In this document: positions 16,965-25,398 of the stretch, in pieces
Layout: every line of letters begins with the position of its first letter
Numbering within the stretch: the first letter of the stretch is position 1
From: Eubacterium sp.
GTDB taxonomy: Bacteria; Bacillota; Clostridia; Oscillospirales; Acutalibacteraceae
Direction: 5' to 3'
Length of the DNA stretch: 64,000 nucleotides
NCBI GenBank assembly: GCA_017463985.1
Contig: JAFUEH010000009.1
Span: 98,003 to 162,002 of the forward strand
The notes under the pieces: generated by a model
Told to the model about the DNA's origin: nothing
The model's input: the letters and a program-made list of their open reading frames with translations, nothing else
Database searches by the model: none
Position numbers and translations under genes: made by a program

Positions 16965-17783
16965 TTATTTTAATGCGTCAATAAATTCATCCAGCTCGGT
17001 CGCCTCAATGTCCTCTACCCTTCCGGCGTCGACCAGCGCAGCATTCGCCGGATCCAGCGGCAGCTTTGCCAACACCGGCAAATTCAGCTCTGCTGCGGTA
17101 GCGTCGATCTGTGACGCACCGAACAGACTGTGGCGCTTACCGCAGTCCGGACACAGGAAATAGCTCATGTTTTCCACTAAGCCCAGCACCGGCACATTCA
17201 TCATCTGCGCCATATTATAAGCCTTATTGACGATCATTTTTACGAGATCCTGCGGTGTGGAAACGATCACAATGCCGTCTACCGGCAGCGACTGGAAAAC
17301 AGTCAGCGCTACGTCACCCGTCCCCGGCGGCATATCTACAAACAGCACGTCCAGCTCACCCCAGGTGACGTCGGTCCAAAACTGCTGGATCACGCCGCTG
17401 ATCACAGGTCCGCGCCATACGACCGGCGCATTGACATCCTCCAGCAGCAGGTTGATGCTCATCAGCTTGATGCCGCTTTCTGTCACGGTCGGCAGCAGGC
17501 CGTTATCGTCCTGCAGGGCATGGCTCGTTACGCCAAAGGATTTCGGCACGGACGGACCGGTAATATCCGCGTCCAGAATACCGACCTTCAGGCCTGCCTT
17601 GCGCGCCTTCGACGCCAGCAGGCAGGTCACCAGGCTTTTGCCGACGCCGCCCTTACCGGATACGACGCCGATCACCTTTTTAATATTGGATAGCTTGTTC
17701 ATCGGCTGCAAAAAGCTCTGCGGCCGGGTTCTGTCGCTGCAGCTCTGTGAACAGCTGGAGCAGTCGTGTGTGCATTCGCTCAT
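16965..17783 (-). CDS. Mrp/NBP35-type Fe-S carrier P-loop ATPase
   Basis: A 272-residue ATPase of the Mrp/ApbC/NBP35 class, which carries or assembles iron-sulfur clusters. An N-terminal cysteine cluster (CTHDCSSCSQSC, residues 4-15) resembles the NBP35 ferredoxin-like site. The deviant Walker A is SGKGGVGKS; DADITGPS, FVDMPPGTGDVALT and STPQDLVKMIV follow. The bridging CPDC motif is near residue 215. The short spacing to the dCMP deaminase gene suggests co-transcription. Confidence 0.92.
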   Translation of the reverse strand: MSECTHDCSSCSQSCSDRTRPQSFLQPMNKLSNIKKVIGVVSGKGGVGKSLVTCLLASKARKAGLKVGILDADITGPSVPKSFGVTSHALQDDNGLLPTVTESGIKLMSINLLLEDVNAPVVWRGPVISGVIQQFWTDVTWGELDVLFVDMPPGTGDVALTVFQSLPVDGIVIVSTPQDLVKMIVNKAYNMAQMMNVPVLGLVENMSYFLCPDCGKRHSLFGASQIDATAAELNLPVLAKLPLDPANAALVDAGRVEDIEATELDEFIDALK

Positions 17784-17852
17784 GTTAATAATCTCCTGAA
17801 AACAGTTATTTTGACCCTGTTATCATATCACAACAGCAATCAATTATCAATA

Positions 17853-18449
17853 TTATCCTTCGTAATTCCGGATCAAATATACCAGCCTGCCGAGGATCGC
17901 CAGCTCGTCCACGATGATCGGGGCATAGCTGTCGTTCTCCGGCTGCAGGCGAAAATGCCCGTCCTCCTTATAAAACCGCTTGAGCGTCGCCTCGTCGTCG
18001 ATCAGCGCCACAACGATCTCGCCGTTTTCAGCGGTCGGCGTCTGCTCGATCACGGCAATATCGCCGTCCAAAATTGCCGCGTTGATCATTGAATCACCGC
18101 GTACACGCAGCGCAAACAGCTCGCGGCCGCGTGGCGCGATCGGCACGGGGATGTAATCCTCAATACTCTCCACCGCCAAAATCGGCATACCGGCCGTCAC
18201 CGTGCCTAAGAGCGGTACATGATAAGGACGGATACCATTTTTCACGATACGGATCGTGCGCTTGAGCTGTGAATCACGCTCAATATAGCCGGCCTTTTCC
18301 AGCGCGTTCAGATTGTACTGCACGGTAGAGGTAGAGCGCAGCCCCACGGCTGCGCCGATCTCACGAACGGACGGCGCCACGCCGCGCGCGTCGATCACCT
18401 CTTTAATATAGTCAAATACCCTTTGCTGCGTTTTTGTCAATTTTTCCAC
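17853..18449 (-). CDS. lexA: LexA repressor (SOS response)
   Basis: Represses DNA-damage genes and self-cleaves when RecA is activated. The 198-residue protein has an N-terminal winged helix (TKTQQRVFDYIKEVI, APSVREIGAAVGL), the Ala-Gly scissile bond in LLGTVTAGMPI, catalytic Ser in RGDSM and Lys in ATLKRF. The start is GTG at 18449, 7 nt after GAGGAGGG. Its promoter overlaps a probable LexA operator, consistent with autoregulation. Confidence 0.96.
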   Translation of the reverse strand: MEKLTKTQQRVFDYIKEVIDARGVAPSVREIGAAVGLRSTSTVQYNLNALEKAGYIERDSQLKRTIRIVKNGIRPYHVPLLGTVTAGMPILAVESIEDYIPVPIAPRGRELFALRVRGDSMINAAILDGDIAVIEQTPTAENGEIVVALIDDEATLKRFYKEDGHFRLQPENDSYAPIIVDELAILGRLVYLIRNYEG

Positions 18450-18478
18450 AGAAAGCCCTCCTCAGTATTATTATATTT

Positions 18479-18518
18479 ATAATATCATATTCTTCATCAG
18501 ATGTCAAACGTATGTGCT
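18479..18518 (-). promoter_or_regulatory. lexA promoter with overlapping SOS box
   Basis: On the minus strand: TTGACA (18507-18502), 17-bp spacer, TATTAT (18484-18479). Immediately upstream and overlapping the -35 is GCACATACGTTTG, which matches the Gram-positive SOS consensus CGAAC-N4-GTTCG at about 10 of 14 positions. Confidence 0.65.
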
Positions 18519-18564
18519 ACTGTTTAACGGGCAAAAACAGCAAAAAAGGAAATTAAAAAAACTC

Positions 18565-18593
18565 TTGACATTTGTTGTTTTATATTATATAAT
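18565..18593 (+). promoter_or_regulatory. Consensus tRNA promoter
   Basis: TTGACA, 17-bp spacer, TATAAT: a perfect sigma-A promoter 17 bp before the first tRNA. Confidence 0.92.
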
Positions 18594-18610
18594 TTTTCTT
18601 GCTTTGATAT

Positions 18611-18687
18611 GGCTTTATAGCTCAGTTGGCTAGAGCATTCGGTTCATACCCGGAGTGTCACTGGTTCGAATCCAGTTAAAGCCACCA
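18611..18687 (+). tRNA. tRNA-Met (anticodon CAT)
   Basis: A 77-nt cloverleaf with encoded CCA. The acceptor GGCTTTA pairs with TAAAGCC; the anticodon loop is TTCATAC. The first base pair is G-C and the anticodon stem is not the three-GC initiator type, so this is an elongator tRNA. A lysidine-modified tRNA-Ile2 cannot be excluded from the anticodon alone. Confidence 0.95.
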
Positions 18688-18689
18688 GC

Positions 18690-18764
18690 GGCCCGGTGGT
18701 CAAGCGGTTAAGACACCGCCCTTTCACGGCGGTAACACGGGTTCAAATCCCGTCCGGGTCACCA
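18690..18764 (+). tRNA. tRNA-Glu (anticodon TTC)
   Basis: A 75-nt cloverleaf with encoded CCA; acceptor GGCCCGG, anticodon loop CTTTCAC within a CCGCC/GGCGG stem, T-loop GGTTCAAAT. It is 2 nt after tRNA-Met and shares its promoter. Confidence 0.96.
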
Positions 18765-18768
18765 AATG

Positions 18769-18804
18769 AAAACAGATACCCTTTTGGGTGTCTGTTTTTA
18801 TTTT
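18769..18804 (+). terminator. Terminator of the tRNA operon
   Basis: AAAACAGATACCC/GGGTGTCTGTTTT with a TTTT loop and a long T-rich tail. Confidence 0.9.
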
Positions 18805-18811
18805 ATCATTT

Positions 18812-19047
18812 GGGCAGGACGGATTTGAAACGAAACACCGATTAGCCAGCCCATAAGGGCGCAGCTCATCGGGAGAAAAGGTCCGGTGCTTCGTTTGCGA
18901 CCGCTGCCGGTGGCAGAGGAAGGGAGCAAAAAGAAGTCAGTAGCGGTCTGAATTTTGGAGGGGCATTTATACCATGAACAAAATTCAGGGCACCGCCCTG
19001 CGTATCCTTTCGATAGTTGAGAAGAAAATCCCGTCCGATTCATCAAA
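18812..19047. repeat. Non-coding segment bounded by tRNA-3'-end-like inverted ends
   Basis: The left edge carries GGACGGATTTGAAA, the reverse of a tRNA T-arm/acceptor end. The right edge carries AAATCCCGTCCG, a 12-nt match to the end of the neighbouring tRNA-Glu (18745-18756). The edges are thus an imperfect inverted repeat around about 235 bp. An internal GACCGCT/AGCGGTC stem lies at about 18899-18948. I see no convincing gene here. It may be a tRNA-targeting miniature element or an old integration scar. Confidence 0.45.
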
Positions 19048-19083
19048 AAAGTCTGTGTAAGCTTTGTAAACACAGGCTTTTTC
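19048..19083 (+). terminator. Hairpin after the tRNA-like fragment
   Basis: AAAGTCTGTGT/ACACAGGCTTT stem followed by TTTC; it resembles the tRNA-operon terminator in position relative to the tRNA-end-like sequence. Confidence 0.55.
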
Positions 19084-19126
19084 ATATATTTGTACTGAAT
19101 AAAACCGGTCTGTAGTTTGTTCGGCT

Positions 19127-19588
19127 TTATTTGAATACCATGATTTGCTCGCAATAGGGGCAAAGCATGCTGCCGCTCATCACATCCATCGCTGAAACGC
19201 TCACGGTTTCATGGCAGTAAGGGCAAGGATAATCCCGATACTCATCGCTGAGATCCTCGTCAGCCTTCTCATCCGTTTCTTCTTCCGGCAGAACCGTTTT
19301 GTCCCGGACCGCGTTTTTGTTGGCTGCGACAGTGATTTTTGTCGCTTCAAAGCGCTCCTTGAGTAAATCGTTCTGCTCTTGCAACAATTTAATAATCTCA
19401 CTGAAGCCAATGAACACCATGCCGGACACAAAAGAAATCACCGCAATCGCGATGCAGGTACCAAAACCGGCAAGCCCGTTATCCAGCACACTCGCCATTA
19501 CAATCCACGTAATAACGCCGCCGAGCAGACCCAACCCGAACATTACACATCCGATAATTTTTAATATTTTCGCAATGGAATTATTCAT
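19127..19588 (-). CDS. Two-helix membrane protein with coiled coil and C-terminal zinc ribbon
   Basis: A 153-residue protein. Two hydrophobic helices (about residues 8-33 and 43-64) are followed by a short coiled coil (FSEIIKLLQEQNDLLKERFE), an acidic linker and a cytosolic zinc ribbon (CPYC and CPYC, about 20 residues apart). ATG at 19588 follows AGGAGG. It resembles a group of uncharacterised small Firmicutes membrane proteins; no function can be assigned. Confidence 0.75.
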   Translation of the reverse strand: MNNSIAKILKIIGCVMFGLGLLGGVITWIVMASVLDNGLAGFGTCIAIAVISFVSGMVFIGFSEIIKLLQEQNDLLKERFEATKITVAANKNAVRDKTVLPEEETDEKADEDLSDEYRDYPCPYCHETVSVSAMDVMSGSMLCPYCEQIMVFK

Positions 19589-19704
19589 CAATCATCCTCC
19601 TGTTCTTTGCCTTGATAAATGGGTATAATCTATTATATTATAGATGTTATTTTTTGCAAAATCTATAAGCCGACAGCTGACTTTTTCTTTTTTTGGTCAG
19701 GTTC

Positions 19705-19733
19705 TTTACAAACCGGCGGACTTGTCTTATAAT
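19705..19733 (+). promoter_or_regulatory. Promoter of the zinc-ribbon/HTH/kinase operon
   Basis: TTTACA, 17-bp spacer, TATAAT, 31 bp before the ATG. Confidence 0.75.
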
Positions 19734-19764
19734 GGATGTAATCACGTAATTCTGAGGTTCAGCT

Positions 19765-20598
19765 ATGACAAAAAAGTGTCCGCATTGCGGTGCGGAAATG
19801 CCGGAGGAAAGCCGGTTTTGCCTGCAGTGTATGCAATACGCCGTGGCGCCGGAGAAGCCGGTATTACGCACGGAGCACAGCCGAAAACGGCTGCTGCCGT
19901 ATCTGGCGGCATTGCTGGCAGTGGTACTGCTGCTAACATCGGTGGCTGCCGTCTACGGTGTTCAAAAAAGACATATTGCGATAGCGCCGGAACCGTCTGC
20001 ACCGGTGAGCGACACGGCGACGCCATCCGTCGCGGCCGTTGAAGCCAGTGAGCAGATGGCAGACGAGGAGACAGCCTCGGCGCCGCCGGAGGCGTCTTCG
20101 GAAGCCGATACCGACATCAGTGCCGGTGACACGACTGCGCCAAGCGCCGGCGGAATCGCTGCCGGAGCTGCTGTCGGTACCACGGTCGGTACGACGGCTG
20201 CCGCCGCTACGCGCTCTGCTACCGAAAGCGCCACAACGAAGCAGAACACCACGGCCGCCAAAACGACCGCCGCGCCAACGACGGCGAAGAACACCACCGC
20301 CGCTACCGAACCGGCGGACAGCATTGAAATTACAAACGGTGTATTACGGCATTATCCGTCCGGCTTTACTGCCAGCCGCTACACCATTCCGAAAAACGTA
20401 ACAAAAATTGCAAACAACGCATTTTCCGGCAACCGGTATATTACGGAGCTGGAATTCAGCGACCGGGAGGAGCTGGACTGTAATTATGCTAATCTGTTCG
20501 CCAGCTTGCCGAATTTAAAAACCATCTATATATATCCGGGCACGGGACCGGATCTTGAAGGAAAGAACTATTTTACGGGAAAGGTTGTTTATCTGTAA
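19765..20598 (+). CDS. Zinc-ribbon membrane protein with extracytoplasmic leucine-rich repeat
   Basis: A 277-residue protein. The cytosolic zinc ribbon (CPHCGAEMPEESRFCLQC, residues 5-22) is followed by one membrane helix (LLPYLAALLAVVLLLTSVAAVYGV) and a long Ala/Thr/Pro-rich spacer of about 110 residues. It ends in an LRR_5/BspA-like unit (TIPKNVTKIANNAFSGNRYITELEF). The layout suggests a surface sensor linked to a cytosolic zinc finger. It is the first gene of an operon with a helix-turn-helix protein and a Ser/Thr kinase; the stop is 1 nt before the next start. Confidence 0.8.
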   Translation: MTKKCPHCGAEMPEESRFCLQCMQYAVAPEKPVLRTEHSRKRLLPYLAALLAVVLLLTSVAAVYGVQKRHIAIAPEPSAPVSDTATPSVAAVEASEQMADEETASAPPEASSEADTDISAGDTTAPSAGGIAAGAAVGTTVGTTAAAATRSATESATTKQNTTAAKTTAAPTTAKNTTAATEPADSIEITNGVLRHYPSGFTASRYTIPKNVTKIANNAFSGNRYITELEFSDREELDCNYANLFASLPNLKTIYIYPGTGPDLEGKNYFTGKVVYL

Positions 20599-20599
20599 C

Positions 20600-21037
20600 A
20601 TGGATGAAAATTTGAGGAAAAAGACAGATGAGCTGATTCAGCAGCTATCGCGCGACAACGTGGATTTTGAGCAGTATATTCAGGAGAATCAGGATTCGCT
20701 GATCGCTGTCAACCTGCGTGACTTTTGGAGCGCATTAATCAAAAGGACCGGTATGTCCAACTCCGATATTATCAACAAAAGCGAGATGTCCTACTATTAT
20801 TTTTACGAAGTCATCAACGGCAAAAAGGTGCCGTCTGTGGACAAGATCGTTTCGCTGATACTGGCCACGCACCTTACGCTCGAGGACTGCCAGACCGCGC
20901 TCAAATACTGCGGCAAGGCGCCGCTTTATCCGAAGCTGCTGCGCGACAGCGTTTTTATCTACGCCATCACACACGAGCTGACCCTGAGCGAAACGAATAA
21001 GCTGCTGGTTCAGTCGGGATTGGATAAGCTGAAATGA
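20600..21037 (+). CDS. Helix-turn-helix (XRE-like) protein paired with a kinase
   Basis: A 145-residue protein. Residues 38-90 resemble an XRE helix-turn-helix (LIKRTGMSNSDIINKSEMSY, YEVINGKKVPSVDKIVSLIL). A helical C-terminal domain follows (LTLEDCQTALKYCGKAPLY). ATG at 20600 begins directly after the previous stop (TAACATG) with no close ribosome-binding site, implying coupled translation. Its last codons overlap the kinase start by 4 nt. A DNA-binding adaptor or kinase substrate is plausible (inference). Confidence 0.78.
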   Translation: MDENLRKKTDELIQQLSRDNVDFEQYIQENQDSLIAVNLRDFWSALIKRTGMSNSDIINKSEMSYYYFYEVINGKKVPSVDKIVSLILATHLTLEDCQTALKYCGKAPLYPKLLRDSVFIYAITHELTLSETNKLLVQSGLDKLK

Positions 21038-21774
21038 GCGAGCTGAAAGAGTATTTATTCCGCCACCTGGACAGTGCGTTCACCGAGCTGGAAACGCTAT
21101 CCGAAAATGCTATCAGCCGCCTGGTGCTTTACCAAAACCGGCAGACAGGCGAAAAGGTACTGCTCCTCAAAACCCTGAACAGAAACGATAGTGTATTTCG
21201 ACAGCTGAATGCAACCGATGTGATGGGCTATCTGCCGAAGGTATATATTGTTGCTTCTGACGACGACGCGCTGTATGTGTTGCTGGAATATGTCGAGGGG
21301 CAGTCGGCGGCGGCGCTGATCGGCTGCGGAGACTATGACGCGGTGCTCGGTTACATGACGGATGTTTGCCAAGCGTTGGCGTTACTCCATTCGCTCGGTA
21401 TTATTCACCGCGATGTGAAGCCCGACAACGTGATCATTAAGCCGGACGGTCACGCGGCGCTGATTGACCTGAGCATCGCCAAAACCGCCGGCGAGGGGAA
21501 CAGCGATACCGTGACGCTCGGCACCGTCGGCTATGCGGCACCGGAGCAGTTCGGGCTGATGGCCAGCCGCGTGGAAACAGATATTTATGCGCTCGGCGTA
21601 ACGATGAATATTCTGCTGACAGGCGTGCATCCGATGCAGGATATTCCCGACAATCGGGTCGGCAAGATCATCAAAAAATGCACCAGCCTGCGCATTGCCG
21701 ACCGTTATGCAGACGTCGGACAGCTGATGGCGGACCTGCAGCGCGTCGGCCGGCGACGTTCTAAAATAAAATAA
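21034..21774 (+). CDS. Small Ser/Thr protein kinase (Hanks type)
   Basis: A 246-residue cytosolic kinase domain with no membrane helix or PASTA repeats. It has the beta-3 lysine (EKVLLLKTL), catalytic loop HRDVKPDN, and the activation-segment end GTVGYAAPEQF with DIYALG. Two features are odd. The glycine-rich loop is not recognisable (SENAISRLVLYQ), and the metal-binding DFG is DLS (ALIDLSIAK). The catalytic Asp, Asn and Lys are kept, so activity is still likely. It overlaps the HTH gene by 4 nt and ends at a strong terminator. Confidence 0.9.
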   Translation: MSELKEYLFRHLDSAFTELETLSENAISRLVLYQNRQTGEKVLLLKTLNRNDSVFRQLNATDVMGYLPKVYIVASDDDALYVLLEYVEGQSAAALIGCGDYDAVLGYMTDVCQALALLHSLGIIHRDVKPDNVIIKPDGHAALIDLSIAKTAGEGNSDTVTLGTVGYAAPEQFGLMASRVETDIYALGVTMNILLTGVHPMQDIPDNRVGKIIKKCTSLRIADRYADVGQLMADLQRVGRRRSKIK

Positions 21775-21808
21775 AACGGATACCGCAGCAAAACGGTATC
21801 CGTTTTTT
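21773..21808. terminator. Bidirectional terminator between convergent genes
   Basis: Perfect 13-bp stem AAAACGGATACCG/CGGTATCCGTTTT with an 8-nt loop and T run. It ends the kinase operon and the minus-strand secreted protein gene. Confidence 0.9.
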
Positions 21809-21830
21809 GTTTTCAGGTCTTTGAAAATGC

Positions 21831-23591
21831 CTATTTCACGAAGGTAGGCTGCCACGTGCTGCTAACCGCCATCGGTATGCTCCACGGAGACACGGTGTAC
21901 GCCTCTCCGCCGTCGCATGCGATCACCTGACAGACCCTGATCCGTACAAACCAGCCGGTTTTTCCGGCGAGCATTGCTCTTTGGAACGGATTCTCCGGCA
22001 GACGGACAGAGACACTGTTCAGCGTGCCATCGTCCACCGTCACCGTACGCGTGTTCTTTGAAAAATCCCAAGCCGTGGACAGCTCCAGCTCGTAGCCGGC
22101 GGCGTTGGCCGCAGGCGTCCACTGCACCGTGACCGTTCCGCCTGTCTTGACGGCAGCGACAGGCGCAATACTGTGCGGCTTAACGGAAAAATACAAATCC
22201 TTGGTGCCGCTGTAATCGTTCTGAAAAGCTACGCGCAGCTTATACTGACCGACATCCCTGACGGTTTTCGACGTGCTCCCGTCTGCACGGGAAACACAAG
22301 TGACCGTGTAGTTGTCCGCACTGACCGCGTGTCCCTCCGCATCAAGCACCGTAACCGGCGGCGCCTGCTGCTCGCTGCCGCTATACACCAGCGACTTGCT
22401 CGTCAGCGTAATACTGTCGATCGCGCGGATCTTCTCCGTTGACAGCACCTCGCCGCAACCGGCGCACACCGTTTGACGGAGCCCGTCCAGCTGCTGCGCA
22501 GCCGGCTTCGTCACCCGCGACAGCGTGTTTTCGTGGGTACACGGCAACGGTTCCGCGGTGTCTGCCGTCAGCGATACCAGCGCGCGGCTGTCCAGCGTCA
22601 GACACGGGCGAACGCCCTCCACGTACGTAACATCACCGACAGTGCGATAGCTGAACTCGCTGCTTCCCTTCACCATGCAAGCCTTGGTTTCTGTCTCGCC
22701 GGCATTCACAAAAACGCTTCTCATCCAAAAGTCCGCGCTGGCATAGTTTTTGTTGCTAGCATAGACGCCCTGGCAGCAGGCATAATCGGTCGGCACCGCC
22801 TGCAGCTTCGTTCGCTCCACCGTAACACCGCCTGTCGGTAGCTTAACAGTGCGATTGCCGAAGCCGTTTTCATCTGTCAGATCGCTGAAATCTAACGACC
22901 ATAGCAGGTCCAGTGTATCATCGGAATAGCCGATATAATTACCGCCGTCGGGGTTGCCGGGATTCGGTACAACAGACAGCAGCAGCTTTGTTTTTTCGTT
23001 CTCGCTGAACAGCGTATCGGCCATCGTGGTATTCATCCATTCGCGGAGATCGGCGTCAGCCCAAAGCAGGTTTTCCGCCGGCGCATTTTGAAACGGCTGA
23101 CCGTCCAGCAGTCCCTTTGTCAGCGCCGTAACGCCTGCCTCTGTGTTGGCAATCACCTGCCATTTTACCGGCTCCCACAAAAACCAGTAGGACTGGTTCA
23201 GGGCGTAATTCATTTCCTCAAAAATCACCTGTGCGTCAAAGCCGTTGCGTCTGTCACCCGTGGCACGCGGCCGATAGGTATTGCCGATCTGAACCTTACG
23301 GTAACGGTTGCCCTGATAGATCACGTCACCGTACGTCATCCCAACGTCCTCGGTAGAATTGACCAGATAGCCGTAGCTCTGCATTGAAATGTTCAGCTGA
23401 TTTAAGGCAACGATCAGCTTCTTATCCGTCACAAGGCTTTGCGGATACGAGCCCAGATAAAATTCATCGTCCGTTTGCAGCTCACTGACAGGCACCGTGT
23501 CCTTCGACGGTTCGTCGGCGTAGCTCAGCGTGGCTTGTCCGCCGGTCACGAGCAGGATCACTGCCGCAAGGATCGCTAAAATTCTTTTCAT
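21831..23591 (-). CDS. Secreted multidomain protein with DUF6273-like and Ig/FN3-like domains
   Basis: A 586-residue exported protein. The signal peptide is MKRILAILAAVILLVTGGQATLSYA. Residues about 40-335 resemble the DUF6273 domain of Clostridia surface proteins: FYLGSYPQS, WEPVKWQVIAN, LREWMNTT and FSENEKTKLLLSV. A Cys-containing segment follows (CTHENTLSRVTKPA, CAGCGE), then an Ig-like domain and an FN3-like module (VQWTPAANAAGYELELS). There is no wall anchor. ATG at 23591 follows GGGGGCG; the longer upstream frame is not needed. It is divergent from the sialidase. Confidence 0.82.
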   Translation of the reverse strand: MKRILAILAAVILLVTGGQATLSYADEPSKDTVPVSELQTDDEFYLGSYPQSLVTDKKLIVALNQLNISMQSYGYLVNSTEDVGMTYGDVIYQGNRYRKVQIGNTYRPRATGDRRNGFDAQVIFEEMNYALNQSYWFLWEPVKWQVIANTEAGVTALTKGLLDGQPFQNAPAENLLWADADLREWMNTTMADTLFSENEKTKLLLSVVPNPGNPDGGNYIGYSDDTLDLLWSLDFSDLTDENGFGNRTVKLPTGGVTVERTKLQAVPTDYACCQGVYASNKNYASADFWMRSVFVNAGETETKACMVKGSSEFSYRTVGDVTYVEGVRPCLTLDSRALVSLTADTAEPLPCTHENTLSRVTKPAAQQLDGLRQTVCAGCGEVLSTEKIRAIDSITLTSKSLVYSGSEQQAPPVTVLDAEGHAVSADNYTVTCVSRADGSTSKTVRDVGQYKLRVAFQNDYSGTKDLYFSVKPHSIAPVAAVKTGGTVTVQWTPAANAAGYELELSTAWDFSKNTRTVTVDDGTLNSVSVRLPENPFQRAMLAGKTGWFVRIRVCQVIACDGGEAYTVSPWSIPMAVSSTWQPTFVK

Positions 23592-23739
23592 CACATTTTC
23601 GCCCCCATACCTATTCAGTATAACGGTATTCCGCCGTTTTGTCAATTCTGCGTTTCTGCCAAAAACGCCGCGGTGTGTTGCCTTGCTACGCAGTCAGTTT
23701 ACCCTATATCCTTCCCTGCCGCAAGACGGCAAAGGAGCA

Positions 23740-23768
23740 TTGACAAACGGGCATAATCATGCTACGCT
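23740..23768 (+). promoter_or_regulatory. Promoter of the sialidase gene
   Basis: TTGACA, 17-bp spacer, TGC-TACGCT (extended -10), 29 bp before the start. Confidence 0.65.
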
Positions 23769-23797
23769 GAGGGTAGAAAAACACGAACGGAGGCATT

Positions 23798-25336
23798 ATG
23801 ATGAAGCGACTGGCGGCTTTCATGACAGGAACGGTATTGGCGCTGACGGCAGTGCTTTGCACCGCCACCGGCACAGCAGCGGCATCGGCAGAGACAAACG
23901 GCCCGTTCGCGCGCGGCACACTGAGCTGCAGTGAATTCCGTATTCCGGCGCTGCTGACGCTGCAGGACGGCGCGGTAGTCGCCTCGGCGGATATGCGCTG
24001 GGGCCACGGGGCGGATTCCCCTCAGAATATTGACACCGGCTTTGCCCGTTCCATTGACGGGCTTGGCAACTGGGAACACAGCATCGTCAATCACTTTGAC
24101 GATTACGCCGACGGCGCGGACAGCACAGACAGCGCCTCCTTCATCGACAGCGCGTTAGTACAGTCACAGGACGGCACGCTGTTTTTGATCACAGAGGCGT
24201 ATGCCTCCGGTATCGGGATCCGCAATACTGAGCAGGGTAACGGCTGCATAGAATATCAAGGAGAAACCTATATTGCCTTGGCTGAACGGGACAGCGAGGA
24301 TTACCGCTACCACATTGCCGACTTTGAAAACGGATTTGCACCGGTGATGGACGGCGACGCAGCGACCGACTACAGCGTCGATACAGAATACAGGCTCTAC
24401 CAAAACGGCACCCTGCTGACCCAGCCGCAGCGCGGTACTGACGGCGAGCCAAACGGCAGTACCGTCGCGCAAAGCATTTTCTACAAGGAGGCGGCGCTGC
24501 ACGTATTCCCCACCCCGTTCCTTTGGCTGCGCAGCAGCCGCGACGGCGGCGTTACCTGGAGCGCGCCGCAGGTGCTTAACCCGGCTGTTGGTCTTGACAC
24601 CGACTGTTTCCTCGGCGTTTGTCCCGGCAGAGGCCTTGCATTCGATTGGAATGGCGGCGAGCGCCTGCTCTTTGCGCTCTATCTTTCCGACGCCGGCAAG
24701 AACGAGCAAGCGCTTTGCATCTATTCTGACGACGGCGGCCAAACCTGGCAACGCGGCGAGGCCGTTCAGCACGCCGCTATGCTGAAAAAGACCAGCGAAT
24801 CACAGCCGGTGCTGCTGCCAGACGGCCGACTGCGGCTGTTTTCGCGCAACAGCTCCCGTTACGTGGCCTGCTGCGACAGCACGGACGGCGGCCAAACCTG
24901 GACAAAAGCCCGACCCGTTGAGGCGCTGCGCGGCCGCGCCAGCTGCATGATTTCTGCGCTCACCCTTCCACAGCCGGACGGCACGACCGTTGTGCTTTGC
25001 GCGATGCCGGGCGACAGTAGCGCCCGCGCTGACGGTGTACTGCGTGCCGGCACGGCAGACGAAGCCGGCAACATCACGTGGAACGACGAGCTCCCTGTCA
25101 ACGACGGCTTTTTTGCCTATTCCTGCATGACAGCGCTATCGGACGGCAGTATCGCCCTCCTATACGAGGACGAGGCGTCGCACTTTGCTTATTGCCGGAT
25201 GACGGTCGACGGCGAGGGTAAGCTTGCCGCAGCCGACGGCAACACCGTTACCGTCCAAAAGAAAAACAGCCTGCGCGACACGCTGACACGCGCGTGGGAT
25301 CAGGTGCTGCTCTTTTTTGAGCGTTTGTCGGCATAA
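23798..25336 (+). CDS. Secreted exo-alpha-sialidase (GH33-like)
   Basis: A 512-residue exported neuraminidase likely to release sialic acid from host mucin glycans. A signal peptide covers about residues 1-31. The mature enzyme has the FRIP motif with the first catalytic-triad Arg (EFRIPALLTLQDG), an R/D-rich early segment (ADMRWGHGADS) and three Asp-box repeats (SSRDGGVTWS, YSDDGGQTWQ, DSTDGGQTWT). No carbohydrate-binding module or sortase motif is seen. The start is one of two ATGs (23798, 23801) after GGAGG. No sialic-acid catabolic genes are nearby. Confidence 0.9.
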   Translation: MMKRLAAFMTGTVLALTAVLCTATGTAAASAETNGPFARGTLSCSEFRIPALLTLQDGAVVASADMRWGHGADSPQNIDTGFARSIDGLGNWEHSIVNHFDDYADGADSTDSASFIDSALVQSQDGTLFLITEAYASGIGIRNTEQGNGCIEYQGETYIALAERDSEDYRYHIADFENGFAPVMDGDAATDYSVDTEYRLYQNGTLLTQPQRGTDGEPNGSTVAQSIFYKEAALHVFPTPFLWLRSSRDGGVTWSAPQVLNPAVGLDTDCFLGVCPGRGLAFDWNGGERLLFALYLSDAGKNEQALCIYSDDGGQTWQRGEAVQHAAMLKKTSESQPVLLPDGRLRLFSRNSSRYVACCDSTDGGQTWTKARPVEALRGRASCMISALTLPQPDGTTVVLCAMPGDSSARADGVLRAGTADEAGNITWNDELPVNDGFFAYSCMTALSDGSIALLYEDEASHFAYCRMTVDGEGKLAAADGNTVTVQKKNSLRDTLTRAWDQVLLFFERLSA

Positions 25337-25398
25337 CCTACGCTCTGCCGCCGTTACTGAACAAAAACGGCTTCGGCGGTGGAATTTGGCAATTTCGG

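Noticed and set aside
18798-19163. A 121-codon minus-strand frame after the tRNA genes
   Set aside because: It runs through a tRNA terminator and a tRNA-end-like repeat, has no ribosome-binding site and a composition unlike its neighbours. It is better explained as non-coding repeat sequence.
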